Part shown: positions 1-7,121 of the stretch, piece by piece
Layout: every line of letters begins with the position of its first letter
How positions within the stretch are numbered: the first letter of the stretch is position 1
DNA from: a virus
DNA: 64,000 nt
Direction: 5' to 3' (one strand)
Virus record (IMG/VR): IMGVR_UViG_3300033994_001756
Location: 1 to 64,000 of that record
Program-made: the position numbers and the translations under genes
The notes under the pieces: generated by a model
The model's database searches: none
The model's input: the letters and a program-made list of their open reading frames with translations, nothing else
Told to the model about the DNA's origin: nothing

Positions 1-2
1 AC

Positions 3-188
3 AGACGCACTTGGAGAAGTGCTTTTGATTGTTGGTATATTCTAATGTTCCCTGAAAGATATTATACAAAATGGGTGTGTCAGCATAGATTGATTGATGT
101 TGAAGAAGATGCTTGGTGGTTTTATCAAGTACTCAACAATTATGATAACTTATTTGATGGGGATTATTTTGACTGCGATGATGAATAA
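3..188 (+). CDS. Trp/Tyr-rich small protein, 5'-truncated by window edge
   Basis: Open from the first base in this frame to a TAA at 186-188. The visible C-terminal 61 residues are rich in Trp, Tyr, Phe and Asp (CWYILMFPERYY, DAWWFYQVLNNYDNLFDGDYF). The block WWFYQVLNNYDN resembles blocks in the genes at 518, 747 and 1230, so this is probably the first visible member of a small tandem family. The stop overlaps the start of the next gene, as elsewhere in this operon. Function unknown; the start lies outside the window. Confidence 0.6.
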   Translation, partial: RRTWRSAFDCWYILMFPERYYTKWVCQHRLIDVEEDAWWFYQVLNNYDNLFDGDYFDCDDE

Positions 189-360
189 AGAAGTAAAAAC
201 TGCTGATGATTTGAGAGCACTTGGATGGACTGATTGGTATCATCCAAATTATTGGGTTCATCCTGATTTAACTGATAGTAGTGGTAAGATTGATTACACC
301 TATCTTGGAATGTCTTTGGAACAAGCAATCATTTATGAAAACTCTGGTAAAAGAAAATGA
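178..360 (+). CDS. hypothetical small protein
   Basis: A 60-residue ORF. The frame opens further upstream, but ATG ATG at 178-183 is preferred because it overlaps the upstream stop by a few bases, the normal spacing in this operon, and avoids a long overlap. The N-terminus (KTADDLRALGWTDWYHPNYW) is acidic-aromatic. It could be a small soluble helical protein. Not recognised; function unknown. Confidence 0.55.
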   Translation: MMNKEVKTADDLRALGWTDWYHPNYWVHPDLTDSSGKIDYTYLGMSLEQAIIYENSGKRK

Positions 361-363
361 CAT

Positions 364-543
364 ATGAATGAAAATCTTACATATAAAGAAGTTGCTGATT
401 GGATTAGAAAGACACATCGCAAATGTAATAGATATTGCGATGTTGGTTTATGGCATCCCATTTACGGTGAAATGAATACTGTTTGGGATATTATTAGAGT
501 TCTTGAAAAAAAGCACAATGAAACTCACGAAATTGATTTTTGA
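364..543 (+). CDS. hypothetical 59-residue protein
   Basis: ATG at 364 to TGA at 541, 59 codons. It begins MNENLTYKEVADWIRKTHRK and continues CNRYCDVGLWHPIYGE, with two closely spaced Cys residues. It fills the gap between its neighbours and its 3' end overlaps the next start at 518, fitting the dense operon. No family recognised. The evidence is operon packing and sensible composition only. Confidence 0.5.
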   Translation: MNENLTYKEVADWIRKTHRKCNRYCDVGLWHPIYGEMNTVWDIIRVLEKKHNETHEIDF

Positions 544-754
544 TTATTGGAAAATCTGGATGAGAGTTCCAGAAGAAACTAATGTCTGGGGTTCTTATGA
601 TGAGGGTCTCGGATTTTATGATTGGTATTGTATGACCTTCTGGTATGCTCTCAATCACGATTGGTATAAGATGAACAATAAGATGTATGCTTATACTGGT
701 TGTGAAGACCCTTATGTAGAACCCAGAGATTTTGAGGATATGCTAAATGATTGA
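518..754 (+). CDS. Trp/Tyr-rich small protein (tandem family)
   Basis: 78 residues from ATG 518; an in-frame TTG at 503 is less likely. Aromatic-rich throughout, with FYDWYCMTFWYALNHDWY in the middle, closely resembling FWYELNNGWW of the gene at 1230 and WWFYQVLNNYDN of the first gene. The C-terminus is acidic (EPRDFEDMLND). The density of Trp and Tyr is unusual for so small a protein. The family looks like local duplication; role unknown, probably early and host-directed. Confidence 0.6.
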   Translation: MKLTKLIFDYWKIWMRVPEETNVWGSYDEGLGFYDWYCMTFWYALNHDWYKMNNKMYAYTGCEDPYVEPRDFEDMLND

Positions 755-929
755 CACCTTCCGCAGATGGACTATTTGGACTTCTATTTCACTATTTGAG
801 TTTTGTGTGTGGTCTTGGAGAAATCATATGTGGAACCACCTTGACGAATACCCAGATGAAGATAGAATGAGGGAACTATTCTGGCATTACCTAAACTTCG
901 GAAACACTACAACTTATTATGACTTCTAA
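747..929 (+). CDS. Trp/Tyr-rich small protein (tandem family)
   Basis: 60 residues from ATG 747, overlapping the upstream TGA. Aromatic-rich (RRWTIWTSISLFEFCVWSW; FWHYLNFGNTTTYYDF). The FWHYLN block lines up with FWYALN and FWYELN of the neighbours at 518 and 1230. Probably a diverged member of the same family. Function unknown. Confidence 0.55.
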   Translation: MIDTFRRWTIWTSISLFEFCVWSWRNHMWNHLDEYPDEDRMRELFWHYLNFGNTTTYYDF

Positions 930-1221
930 TCCTCTTATAGCAAAATACGAAGAACTTTACAAACCAAAAAAAGAAGAACCTAAACCAGTTTCAAAACCTT
1001 ATACAAGACACGACGGCACAATCGCAACTTTTGAAGCACTACTTGAAGACCTCAAATCTGGTAGAGCAATTATGACTGATTGTAAGACAGAACTTAATTG
1101 CAATCATCTTAGTATAAATCATTTTGATTATTTCTCCTCACCTTCTTCATCGAATTTTATGCCCCTCCCAGTTGATAGAGGTGAAAGAATTACATTAGAA
1201 ATTTTTAGAAAATATGTCTAA
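919..1221 (+). CDS. hypothetical 100-residue protein
   Basis: ATG 919 overlaps the upstream TAA at 927. A charged N-terminus (KYEELYKPKKEEPKPVSKPY) looks disordered and is followed by a more ordered half containing HDGTIATFEALLEDLKSG. A short similar string (SGTIATFEQLAAD) occurs in the unrelated-looking gene at 20351; this may be chance. Unknown function. Confidence 0.6.
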   Translation: MTSNPLIAKYEELYKPKKEEPKPVSKPYTRHDGTIATFEALLEDLKSGRAIMTDCKTELNCNHLSINHFDYFSSPSSSNFMPLPVDRGERITLEIFRKYV

Positions 1222-1229
1222 TTTACTCT

Positions 1230-1589
1230 ATGATTACTCTTATAAACAAATGGATAATCGGATTTAAACCGATTAAGTATAAACCTTTCTGGTATTGGTA
1301 TCGTCTATACTGTCATCAAGGTTATCGTCTTGATGACCGACATTTATATGCAGATTTTTGGTATGAATTAAACAATGGCTGGTGGACTATGGAGTATGAT
1401 GCTTTCATCAATGACCCAGGTACAGAAGAAGCTATGATGAGTATAAGTTCTCCTGATGACCTCCCAGAGACCATCTACTTGACAGAAGAAGCTTTTGACT
1501 CTATGATGGAGAAGATCAATAATCCAGATCCACCCACACCATTTCTACGACAATTACTCTCTCGACCTGCACCTTGGGACAATGACTGA
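1230..1589 (+). CDS. Trp/Tyr-rich small protein (tandem family)
   Basis: 119 residues. The N-terminal half is aromatic (KPFWYWYRLYCHQGYRLDDR, then ADFWYELNNGWWTMEYDAF) and shares the FWYxLN block with the genes at 518 and 747. The C-terminal half is Pro- and acid-rich and ends PFLRQLLSRPAPWDND. It is the longest visible member of the family and overlaps the next start at 1582. Unknown function. Confidence 0.6.
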   Translation: MITLINKWIIGFKPIKYKPFWYWYRLYCHQGYRLDDRHLYADFWYELNNGWWTMEYDAFINDPGTEEAMMSISSPDDLPETIYLTEEAFDSMMEKINNPDPPTPFLRQLLSRPAPWDND

Positions 1590-1779
1590 TCTTGAACGAC
1601 TCAAAGCTTATGATGATGAGCTTTCCAAAGTAATGCCACCTGACTTCAAAGATTGGTGGCAGAATAGCAAAGATGAGTGGCCTGAGATTGCTGCTGCTGT
1701 CATTACAAGTTTGCGTGAGCGTGAAGAGCTTGCATGGTTGCACTTTGAACAATGTCGGAGGGAATTCGATGAAAGTTAA
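1582..1779 (+). CDS. hypothetical 65-residue acidic protein
   Basis: ATG 1582 overlaps the upstream stop. It is predicted mostly helical (MTDLERLKAYDDELSKVMPP; ITSLREREELAWLHFEQC). No family recognised. It lies directly in the operon leading to the RNA ligase gene. Confidence 0.6.
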   Translation: MTDLERLKAYDDELSKVMPPDFKDWWQNSKDEWPEIAAAVITSLREREELAWLHFEQCRREFDES

Positions 1780-1954
1780 AACTCGTGTTATTCTAGAACA
1801 AGCAATTGAAGAAGGTGTCCTTCGTGGTTGGCGTCTTGCACACAAGCATGTAGAAAACCCTGAAGAACATGCAATCATTGAACGTATCAATGATGCTGTC
1901 ATGTCTCAAATCTACGAATACTTTACTTTTGATGATGAACTACACATTTCCTGA
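1769..1954 (+). CDS. hypothetical 61-residue protein
   Basis: Start chosen at ATG 1769 (MKVKTRVILEQAIEEGVLRG), which overlaps the upstream stop by 11 bases; the longer upstream reading would overlap the previous gene entirely. Helical and acidic, ending YEYFTFDDELHIS. Its 3' end overlaps the RNA ligase start. Unknown function, possibly co-translated with the ligase. Confidence 0.6.
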   Translation: MKVKTRVILEQAIEEGVLRGWRLAHKHVENPEEHAIIERINDAVMSQIYEYFTFDDELHIS

Positions 1955-3098
1955 CATCAATCACATTGATGATGTGATTCCTCACATTGAGGATCGTCCA
2001 GAGTTTAAAGTGATGGACAAAGGTTGGTACACTGTTATCAACTATATGGTTGCATTTGAAGATACGTTCTCACTCATTCGTGAACGTTCTCATTACAACA
2101 TGAAGATGCGTCGTGAGTGTCGTGGTCTCATCTTTGATAATGATACTGGCAATATCATTTCTCGTCCATATCACAAATTCTTCAATGTAGGTGAACGTGA
2201 AGAAACTCAGATTGATAAACTCAACTTGAGTGCTTCACATGTAGTTCTGGAGAAGCTAGATGGTTCGATGATTCGTCCTATTCCAACTCCAGAAGGATTC
2301 CGTTTAGGTACGAAGGCTGGTATTACTGATGTTGCAATGAATGCAGAAGTGTTCATTGGTGATAAGCCACAGTACAATACTTTCATTCGTGCCATGATTG
2401 AAGGTGGAATGACACCTATCTTTGAATGGTGTTCTCGTAAAAATCGTATTGTAGTTGATTATCCTAAAGACCAACTCATTCTCACTGGTATTCGTAACCT
2501 TACCAAAGGTAACTATCTACCATATTTCAACATGGTAGAACTTGCATCACATTATGATATTCCTTATGTGATTGCATTCTCTGGAAGTGTTCCTATTGAT
2601 GAAGACTTAATCACTACTATTCGTAAATGGGATGATGGTGAGGGTGTAGTAATTCGCTTTGATGATGGTCACATGGTCAAAGTTAAAGCTGATGAATATA
2701 TTCTTCGCCATCGCTCAAAGGAACAAATCAACTCAGAAAAGAATATTATTCAAGTTATCATTAATGATGCAGTAGATGATATGATTCCACTGCTTACTGA
2801 AGATGATGCAACTCGACTACGAAAGTTCCAGTCTGACTTCTGGGGTGCAGTTGATGAAGTGGCACAAGACCTTACTACCATCTTTGAAGGTGGTGATAAG
2901 ATGTATCCAGACAAAAAGGAGTTCGCCGTTGAGTTTGTAAATCGAATGCTTCTTCCCATTCATCGCCCATTCATGTTCGGCATGAAACAAGGCAAAGAAT
3001 GTAAACAACTCTTGATTGATTCAATCGAGAAATCTCTCACTTCTCAAACCAAACTAAACGATTCCCGCTGGATGTTCGGAGGTATTTCATGGAACTGA
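1935..3098 (+). CDS. rnlA: RNA ligase, T4 Rnl1 family
   Basis: ATP-dependent RNA ligase that seals 5'-phosphate and 3'-OH ends; in T4 it repairs tRNA cut by host anticodon nucleases. From ATG 1935 (ATG 1932 is equally possible) it is 387 residues, close to T4 Rnl1 (374). The adenylation motif is EKLDGS with nucleophile Lys107. ECRGLIFD and SRPYHKFFN upstream, FEWCSRKNRIV in the middle and EGVVIRF...MVKVKADEY downstream match Rnl1 motifs in order. It is followed by overlapping kinase, deaminase and phosphatase genes, so this is an RNA-repair operon. The family call is firm; the exact substrate is inferred from T4. Confidence 0.93.
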   Translation: MNYTFPDINHIDDVIPHIEDRPEFKVMDKGWYTVINYMVAFEDTFSLIRERSHYNMKMRRECRGLIFDNDTGNIISRPYHKFFNVGEREETQIDKLNLSASHVVLEKLDGSMIRPIPTPEGFRLGTKAGITDVAMNAEVFIGDKPQYNTFIRAMIEGGMTPIFEWCSRKNRIVVDYPKDQLILTGIRNLTKGNYLPYFNMVELASHYDIPYVIAFSGSVPIDEDLITTIRKWDDGEGVVIRFDDGHMVKVKADEYILRHRSKEQINSEKNIIQVIINDAVDDMIPLLTEDDATRLRKFQSDFWGAVDEVAQDLTTIFEGGDKMYPDKKEFAVEFVNRMLLPIHRPFMFGMKQGKECKQLLIDSIEKSLTSQTKLNDSRWMFGGISWN

Positions 3099-3589
3099 TT
3101 ATGATGTGTGGTATTCCTTGTGCAGGTAAATCATCCTACATTCGCAGAGGAATTGACAACACTGATGTGTTTGATGAATATGTAATCATTTCCACTGATG
3201 ATTACATTGAAAAAATTGCAAGAGAAAACAATTCAACTTACAATGAAGTCTTTGACGATGTTATCTCTGAGGCTACTGCTAAGATGTATGAAGAGCTAGA
3301 ACTTGCAATTCAACGAGGCAAGTCTATCATCTGGGATCAGACTAATGTTTCTAGAAAGTCTCGTAGACAGAAACTAAAGAAGATTCCAGATACTTATACC
3401 AAAACTGCAGTGGTTCTTCCTATCACTCTTGAAGAAGCTATCATTCGCAATTCGCAAAGAGCAAACAAATTCATTCCACGCTCTGTTATTACTCGCATGT
3501 ATCACCAATTTGAAATGCCAACTGAAGACGAAGGTTTTGATGTTATTATGACTCATGATGGGTCGCATCTGAAATTGCAGGTAGCCTGA
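3089..3589 (+). CDS. pseT: polynucleotide 5'-kinase (kinase half of Pnkp)
   Basis: P-loop kinase of 166 residues. Walker A is GIPCAGKSS (residues 8-16), followed by ISTDDYIE and WDQTNVSRKSRR, the order seen in the T4 Pnkp kinase domain. In T4 this domain is fused to a C-terminal 3'-phosphatase; here the protein ends after the kinase and the phosphatase is a separate gene at 3941. It would phosphorylate 5'-OH RNA ends for the ligase encoded just upstream, with which it overlaps by 10 bases. The split is visible in the sequence; the RNA-repair role is by family. Confidence 0.85.
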   Translation: MELIMMCGIPCAGKSSYIRRGIDNTDVFDEYVIISTDDYIEKIARENNSTYNEVFDDVISEATAKMYEELELAIQRGKSIIWDQTNVSRKSRRQKLKKIPDTYTKTAVVLPITLEEAIIRNSQRANKFIPRSVITRMYHQFEMPTEDEGFDVIMTHDGSHLKLQVA

Positions 3590-3966
3590 TGATCTCTGAC
3601 TCGGTATTTGAACACGCAATCGCAACTGCAAAATCTTCTCCATCAAAGAAACAAGTTGGCGCTTTGCTACTCAATAAAAACAAAGTAATTGTCTCAGCTA
3701 CTAATTTAGAAACTAAGTCTCATCCAATTCAAGCTAAGTTTGCAGAACGAGTTGGATTGAAAGAAAAGATCTATCTCCATGCAGAGATCGCAGCCCTAGT
3801 TAAGTGTCGTGAAGATGTAGATACTATTATTGTTGCAAGGATCAATCCACAGGGTAAACTACGAATGGCTCGACCATGCCCCATTTGCCAGCTAGCACTC
3901 AAAGAAGCTGGCATCACTCATGTTCACTATACCACAAACCATGGATTCCTCTACGAATACTCCTAA
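3589..3966 (+). CDS. zinc-dependent cytidine deaminase-like protein
   Basis: 125 residues with the deaminase zinc signature: HAEIAAL (His64, Glu66) and PCPICQLAL (Cys97, Cys100). It could act on a free nucleotide (dCMP/cytidine type) or on a base in RNA. It is smaller than T4 dCMP deaminase. The context is striking: it sits between the kinase and phosphatase halves of Pnkp and overlaps both (ATG within the kinase stop; 26-base overlap with the phosphatase). The fold is well supported; substrate unknown, and an RNA-editing role is speculation from context. Confidence 0.8.
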   Translation: MISDSVFEHAIATAKSSPSKKQVGALLLNKNKVIVSATNLETKSHPIQAKFAERVGLKEKIYLHAEIAALVKCREDVDTIIVARINPQGKLRMARPCPICQLALKEAGITHVHYTTNHGFLYEYS

Positions 3967-4414
3967 ACTTAAGTGCATCATTTTTGACCTCGATGGTACT
4001 CTCTGTGATGTGACTCATCGCAGACAATTTGTTGCAACCAAGCCTCGTAACTGGGATGCATGGAATCGTGGAATCAGTAATGATAAACCTGTAGAGCAGG
4101 TACTTGAAATGTTTTGTGCATTGAAGTACCTATATCCTATTTTCTTTGTAAGTGGTCGCTCTGATGATTATCGTGATGTGACTGTAAAATGGCTTGAGAA
4201 ACATGGTATCACACCATATGATCATAATGGCTTATACATGAGAAAGTATCAAGACCATCGTGATGATGCTATTGTGAAGGCAGAGATTGCTGATCAGATC
4301 GAAGAGCAATATCAAATCTTTGCAGTGTTTGATGATCGCAAAAGGGTCTTGACAATGTGGCAGGATCGTGGTATATTTACCTTTGATGTCTCCCAAGGTA
4401 AAGGTGATTTCTAA
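3941..4414 (+). CDS. pseT: HAD phosphatase (3'-phosphatase half of Pnkp)
   Basis: 157 residues from ATG 3941; an ATG at 3920 in frame would lengthen the overlap. HAD motif I is IIFDLDGTL (Asp16, Asp18), then FFVSGRSDDYRD (motif II), KAEI (motif III Lys region) and AVFDDRKRVLTMW (motif IV). The order and the C-terminal ending in GDF match the phosphatase domain of T4 Pnkp, which removes 2',3'-cyclic or 3' phosphates from cut tRNA. With the kinase at 3089 it rebuilds Pnkp as two polypeptides. Confidence 0.85.
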   Translation: MDSSTNTPKLKCIIFDLDGTLCDVTHRRQFVATKPRNWDAWNRGISNDKPVEQVLEMFCALKYLYPIFFVSGRSDDYRDVTVKWLEKHGITPYDHNGLYMRKYQDHRDDAIVKAEIADQIEEQYQIFAVFDDRKRVLTMWQDRGIFTFDVSQGKGDF

Positions 4415-4779
4415 TGGGAATGTTTGATCGAGTTCGTTGTTCATATCCAATCAACGAACATTTCAATAATCATACATTACAAACCAAAGGACTCAAGTGT
4501 ATTATGACTGATTATTGGATCAGTCCTTCTGGTGAGTTGTATGAGATTGATGATTGCATGGCTGCAGACTTTGTAGAAGTCGATGATGAATCACTTCCAC
4601 CTTGGGCAAGATTTCAATGGATTCCAAATGGCAATCATGGTGTGATTCGTCCACAATATGTAACTGATTGCATTGAAGTATATCCAGAACAAAACCCAAA
4701 TGCAAAATGGGAATGCTGGCCAAGATGTAGTATATGTTTTAAACTAGGTAAGATTACCCACATTGAAATACTTAGATGA
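4414..4779 (+). CDS. conserved phage protein of unknown function
   Basis: 121 residues beginning MGMFDRVRCSYPI, an N-terminus common in conserved small proteins of T4-like and other phages, then LQTKGLKCIMTDYWISPSGE and several Cys and Trp residues. ATG overlaps the phosphatase stop (TAATG). Possibly a metal-binding small protein because of CWPRCSIC near the C-terminus. Function unknown. Confidence 0.7.
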   Translation: MGMFDRVRCSYPINEHFNNHTLQTKGLKCIMTDYWISPSGELYEIDDCMAADFVEVDDESLPPWARFQWIPNGNHGVIRPQYVTDCIEVYPEQNPNAKWECWPRCSICFKLGKITHIEILR

Positions 4780-5057
4780 GTGATTTTCCATACGAAGGAT
4801 TTCCATACAGGCTAGAATACACTGATGGAAAGGATGAACGAGTTTGTTGGTTTATGTGTGAAGAGCATCTTCAGAAACATATTGAGAGATACAAACCAAC
4901 CAATGCAAGTATTCAAACAGTCAAACGAAAACCAAAAGAAAAGAAACCTGAACTGTTCTCAACACTAGACACATTCTTTACACCAGATGAAACACCTGTG
5001 GCACCTGTGGGCACTCGCACTAGGAGAAAAAGCACACAAAAAAGATCAAGTAGCTGA
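4776..5057 (+). CDS. hypothetical protein with basic tail
   Basis: 93 residues, ATG overlapping the previous TGA (ATGA). The N-terminal half is compact and Cys-containing (CWFMCEEHLQKHIERY). The C-terminal half is Lys/Arg/Ser/Pro-rich (KRKPKEKKPE...TRTRRKSTQKRSSS) and likely disordered or nucleic-acid-binding. Function unknown. Confidence 0.65.
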   Translation: MSDFPYEGFPYRLEYTDGKDERVCWFMCEEHLQKHIERYKPTNASIQTVKRKPKEKKPELFSTLDTFFTPDETPVAPVGTRTRRKSTQKRSSS

Positions 5058-5307
5058 TAAGGTTGCTATTGTAAGGACAGTTATCTTTACTACGTATCTC
5101 ATTACAAACTGCTTTATTGTTGCTGGTGTTATTCGACACTGGAATGATAGAGAAATTAAAGTTGAAGTTGAAATCTATGAAAATTCAAACTATGCAGAAA
5201 AACTTTACTCAGAAGGACGGGACTATCTGGGAATGGATGGAGACTCCCGAATTGAGGGAGTATATCGCTCAGGCACAGTCAAAAACCGTACTGGAGAATT
5301 TGAATGA
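4987..5307 (+). CDS. small membrane protein
   Basis: 106 residues with one hydrophobic segment (about residues 27-48, AIVRTVIFTTYLITNCFIVAG) and a charged C-terminal domain. It overlaps the previous gene by 71 bases in another frame. Its TGA overlaps the ATG of the next gene (ATGA at 5304), which supports translation. The first 15 residues may not be used; no better start was found. Confidence 0.5.
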   Translation: MKHLWHLWALALGEKAHKKDQVADKVAIVRTVIFTTYLITNCFIVAGVIRHWNDREIKVEVEIYENSNYAEKLYSEGRDYLGMDGDSRIEGVYRSGTVKNRTGEFE

Positions 5308-5329
5308 CAAACCCAAACGAGCATCCTGA
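5177..5329 (+). CDS. possible overlapping small ORF
   Basis: 50 residues from ATG 5177 (MKIQTMQKNFTQKDGTIWEW, then METPELREYIAQAQ). It overlaps the membrane-protein gene almost completely in another frame, yet its sequence looks protein-like. Either both frames are used or one is a shadow. Low confidence. Confidence 0.3.
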   Translation: MKIQTMQKNFTQKDGTIWEWMETPELREYIAQAQSKTVLENLNDKPKRAS

Positions 5330-5540
5330 AATTGCAGAGGTAGATTGGATTGATGATACATTCCGTGTTGAACAATCTCGTTGGAAAACTTGGAAGAGTT
5401 TTCATAAGAATGGGGACCCGCTTATTACTTCTCTCACACGGGAATCTTGCATCAATGCAACAAGATTCATCCTTAAAGGAAGACAAGAAGGTTTTCCCGA
5501 AAGTAAACTTTACGAAGGGGTGGTAGGTGGAAAACTCTAA
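5304..5540 (+). CDS. hypothetical 78-residue protein
   Basis: ATG 5304 overlaps the TGA of the membrane gene. Contains WIDDTFRVEQSRWKTWKSFH and a helical RFILKGRQEGF segment. No family recognised. Confidence 0.6.
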   Translation: MTNPNEHPEIAEVDWIDDTFRVEQSRWKTWKSFHKNGDPLITSLTRESCINATRFILKGRQEGFPESKLYEGVVGGKL

Positions 5541-5694
5541 TGATGTGCCAGTTCACGTACTGGACCCAACCACTCCCTGGTATGAGTTTTTATCCTATAC
5601 TGAATGCTGTTGGAGCCTAAATCCACCAGGACATCCATCACTCACCCGCTTCATGCGTTACCACGATTATCTCAAGGAGATTGGTCTCAAATGA
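5527..5694 (+). CDS. hypothetical 55-residue protein, GTG start
   Basis: Reads from GTG 5527 (or GTG 5545) to TGA 5692. It encodes VPVHVLDPTTPWYEFLSYTE, then CCWSLNPPGHPSLTRFMRYH. It overlaps the previous stop by 14 bases and the next ATG as ATGA, so the frame fills the gap exactly. A competing ATG frame at 5541 stops after 27 codons. Function unknown. Confidence 0.55.
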   Translation: MENSNDVPVHVLDPTTPWYEFLSYTECCWSLNPPGHPSLTRFMRYHDYLKEIGLK

Positions 5695-5879
5695 ATGATT
5701 TTTCAATTTCAGGCACAGCAAACAAATATACAGATGCAGAACTTGATGCAATGTGTCTGTATTCCGAAAATCTTGATCTGAAACGTAGGATTGGGATTCT
5801 TGAAGAAGAAAATCTAAAACTCAAGAATGAACTTCTTGAACTCTCTGCACAAATGGAAGGAATGATTTATGAAAACTAG
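5691..5879 (+). CDS. coiled-coil small protein
   Basis: 62 residues from ATG 5691, overlapping the upstream TGA. The second half is a clear coiled coil (LKRRIGILEEENLKLKNELL). The frame is open further upstream, but that part would duplicate the gene at 5527. Unknown role. Confidence 0.6.
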   Translation: MNDFSISGTANKYTDAELDAMCLYSENLDLKRRIGILEEENLKLKNELLELSAQMEGMIYEN

Positions 5880-6186
5880 TATTCTTGTTTTTGGTAGTTT
5901 TGTGGGTCTGGTTGCTTCTATTTGGGGGATTGCCTACCACGACCTTCTGTTCACCGCATTTTTTGCACCAAAGTACGAGAATGTTCGCAGGAACACCTTT
6001 GAACAATCAAAGTCCTTCCGAACTGGTGCTGTCCAAGAACTGCAGAATATGCAATTTGAGTATATCAAAGCAACACCTGAACATAAAGCAGCACTGGCAG
6101 ATGTAATTCGGCATCGTGCTGCTGAAGTTCCTGCTGATGCTATGCCTTCTGACCTCCAATCCTTCATCTCTAATCTTCCTAACTGA
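5869..6186 (+). CDS. membrane-anchored conserved protein
   Basis: 105 residues. One N-terminal transmembrane helix (about residues 4-24, LVFGSFVGLVASIWGIAY) is followed by a soluble domain with FFAPKYENVRRNTFEQSKSF and a long helix (GAVQELQNMQFEYIKATPEH). It is followed two bases later by a lipoprotein gene and then an SPFH-like gene, suggesting a shared envelope function. I recall similar adjacent pairs in other phages but cannot name a function. Confidence 0.7.
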   Translation: MKTSILVFGSFVGLVASIWGIAYHDLLFTAFFAPKYENVRRNTFEQSKSFRTGAVQELQNMQFEYIKATPEHKAALADVIRHRAAEVPADAMPSDLQSFISNLPN

Positions 6187-6188
6187 TA

Positions 6189-6674
6189 ATGAAATCCATT
6201 GCTTCTGTTGCTGTCATCACACTTCTGGGTGTAACTCTTGTTGGTTGTGATGATTTCAGTAATTCTGACCAAAAACAACGTGATCAGCAAGAACGTATTC
6301 TTCAAGAAGGTACTGCTCAAACTGGTATGCCTGCCATCAAGAACTTCCGTGAACGCAAACTGATGAAACAAATCATTGAGATGCGTGACCAAGATGGTTT
6401 AGTGACTTATACTTACACTGTTCCTGAAACTACTGGTCGTCCAGTGTTCCTGTGTAATTCTATTGGTTATGGTTTGCCTGCTGCTACTCAATATACTAAT
6501 CCTGAAAAGTATGAGTACACTGGAACAACTCTACCACAAGCAGACCCTAATGGTCTTTTTTCTCCTGATAGTGCAGAAGGAACTTGGGTGATGTGTTCTG
6601 ATCCCAGTGGTAGTGGTAAGACCCGTCCTGTGTATGTTGAACCTCGTATTATTGTTTCTCCCTTTAAACTCTGA
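6189..6674 (+). CDS. lipoprotein
   Basis: 161 residues. N-terminal signal peptide with lipobox LVGC (Cys20): MKSIASVAVITLLGVTLVGC. The mature part begins Asp-Asp, is charged and Gln-rich (RDQQERILQEGTAQTGMPAI), and continues into a domain with LVTYTYTVPETTGRPVFLC. It is expected to be exported and lipid-anchored. Its neighbours are a membrane protein and an SPFH-like protein. A phage lipoprotein of this kind could alter the host envelope or block superinfection; that is inference. Confidence 0.75.
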   Translation: MKSIASVAVITLLGVTLVGCDDFSNSDQKQRDQQERILQEGTAQTGMPAIKNFRERKLMKQIIEMRDQDGLVTYTYTVPETTGRPVFLCNSIGYGLPAATQYTNPEKYEYTGTTLPQADPNGLFSPDSAEGTWVMCSDPSGSGKTRPVYVEPRIIVSPFKL

Positions 6675-6676
6675 TT

Positions 6677-7099
6677 ATGACTAAAGTTGTTTATAATGCC
6701 TGCTACGGTGGGTTTGGTCTGTCTAAAGAAGCAGTCCAACGATACTGGGAACTCAAAGAACAACAAGTTTGGATTGAGGATGAACGATGGGGATATAATG
6801 TTTGGCTGGTTCCACCTGAAGAGCGAATCAAAGCAAAAAACACAGAAGAGTTTCAGGCTATGAGTTTTGATGAGCGTATGGCTTACAACAAAGCATATTC
6901 AGCACAAAATTGGTATCACCGTGATGTTGATCGTCATGACCCTATTCTGGTTCAAGTTGTAGAAGAACTGGGTGACAAAGCAAATGGTGAGTGTGCTAAA
7001 CTTGCTATTGTTGAAATCAGTGGTCCTTATCATATTGATGAATATGATGGATTTGAGAGTGTAGAAACTCCTAATAGTTATGATTGGATTACTCCCTGA
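6677..7099 (+). CDS. conserved phage protein of unknown function
   Basis: 140 residues starting MTKVVYNACYGGFGLSKEAV, an N-terminus I recognise as common to a conserved phage protein family without assigned function. Later segments include ERMAYNKAYSAQNWYHRDVD and RHDPILVQVVEELGDKANGE. It sits between the lipoprotein and SPFH-like genes, two bases after the former. Confidence 0.7.
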   Translation: MTKVVYNACYGGFGLSKEAVQRYWELKEQQVWIEDERWGYNVWLVPPEERIKAKNTEEFQAMSFDERMAYNKAYSAQNWYHRDVDRHDPILVQVVEELGDKANGECAKLAIVEISGPYHIDEYDGFESVETPNSYDWITP

Positions 7100-7121
7100 A
7101 CTTTATTTGAGGTAAATTACT

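Noticed and set aside
94-177. Upstream extension of the 178 gene
   Set aside because: It overlaps the aromatic ORF at 3-188, which looks genuinely coding; ATG 178 gives normal spacing.
1516-1902. Leftward ORF of 128 residues
   Set aside because: Lies opposite well-packed rightward genes and has Cys/Arg/Ser shadow composition.
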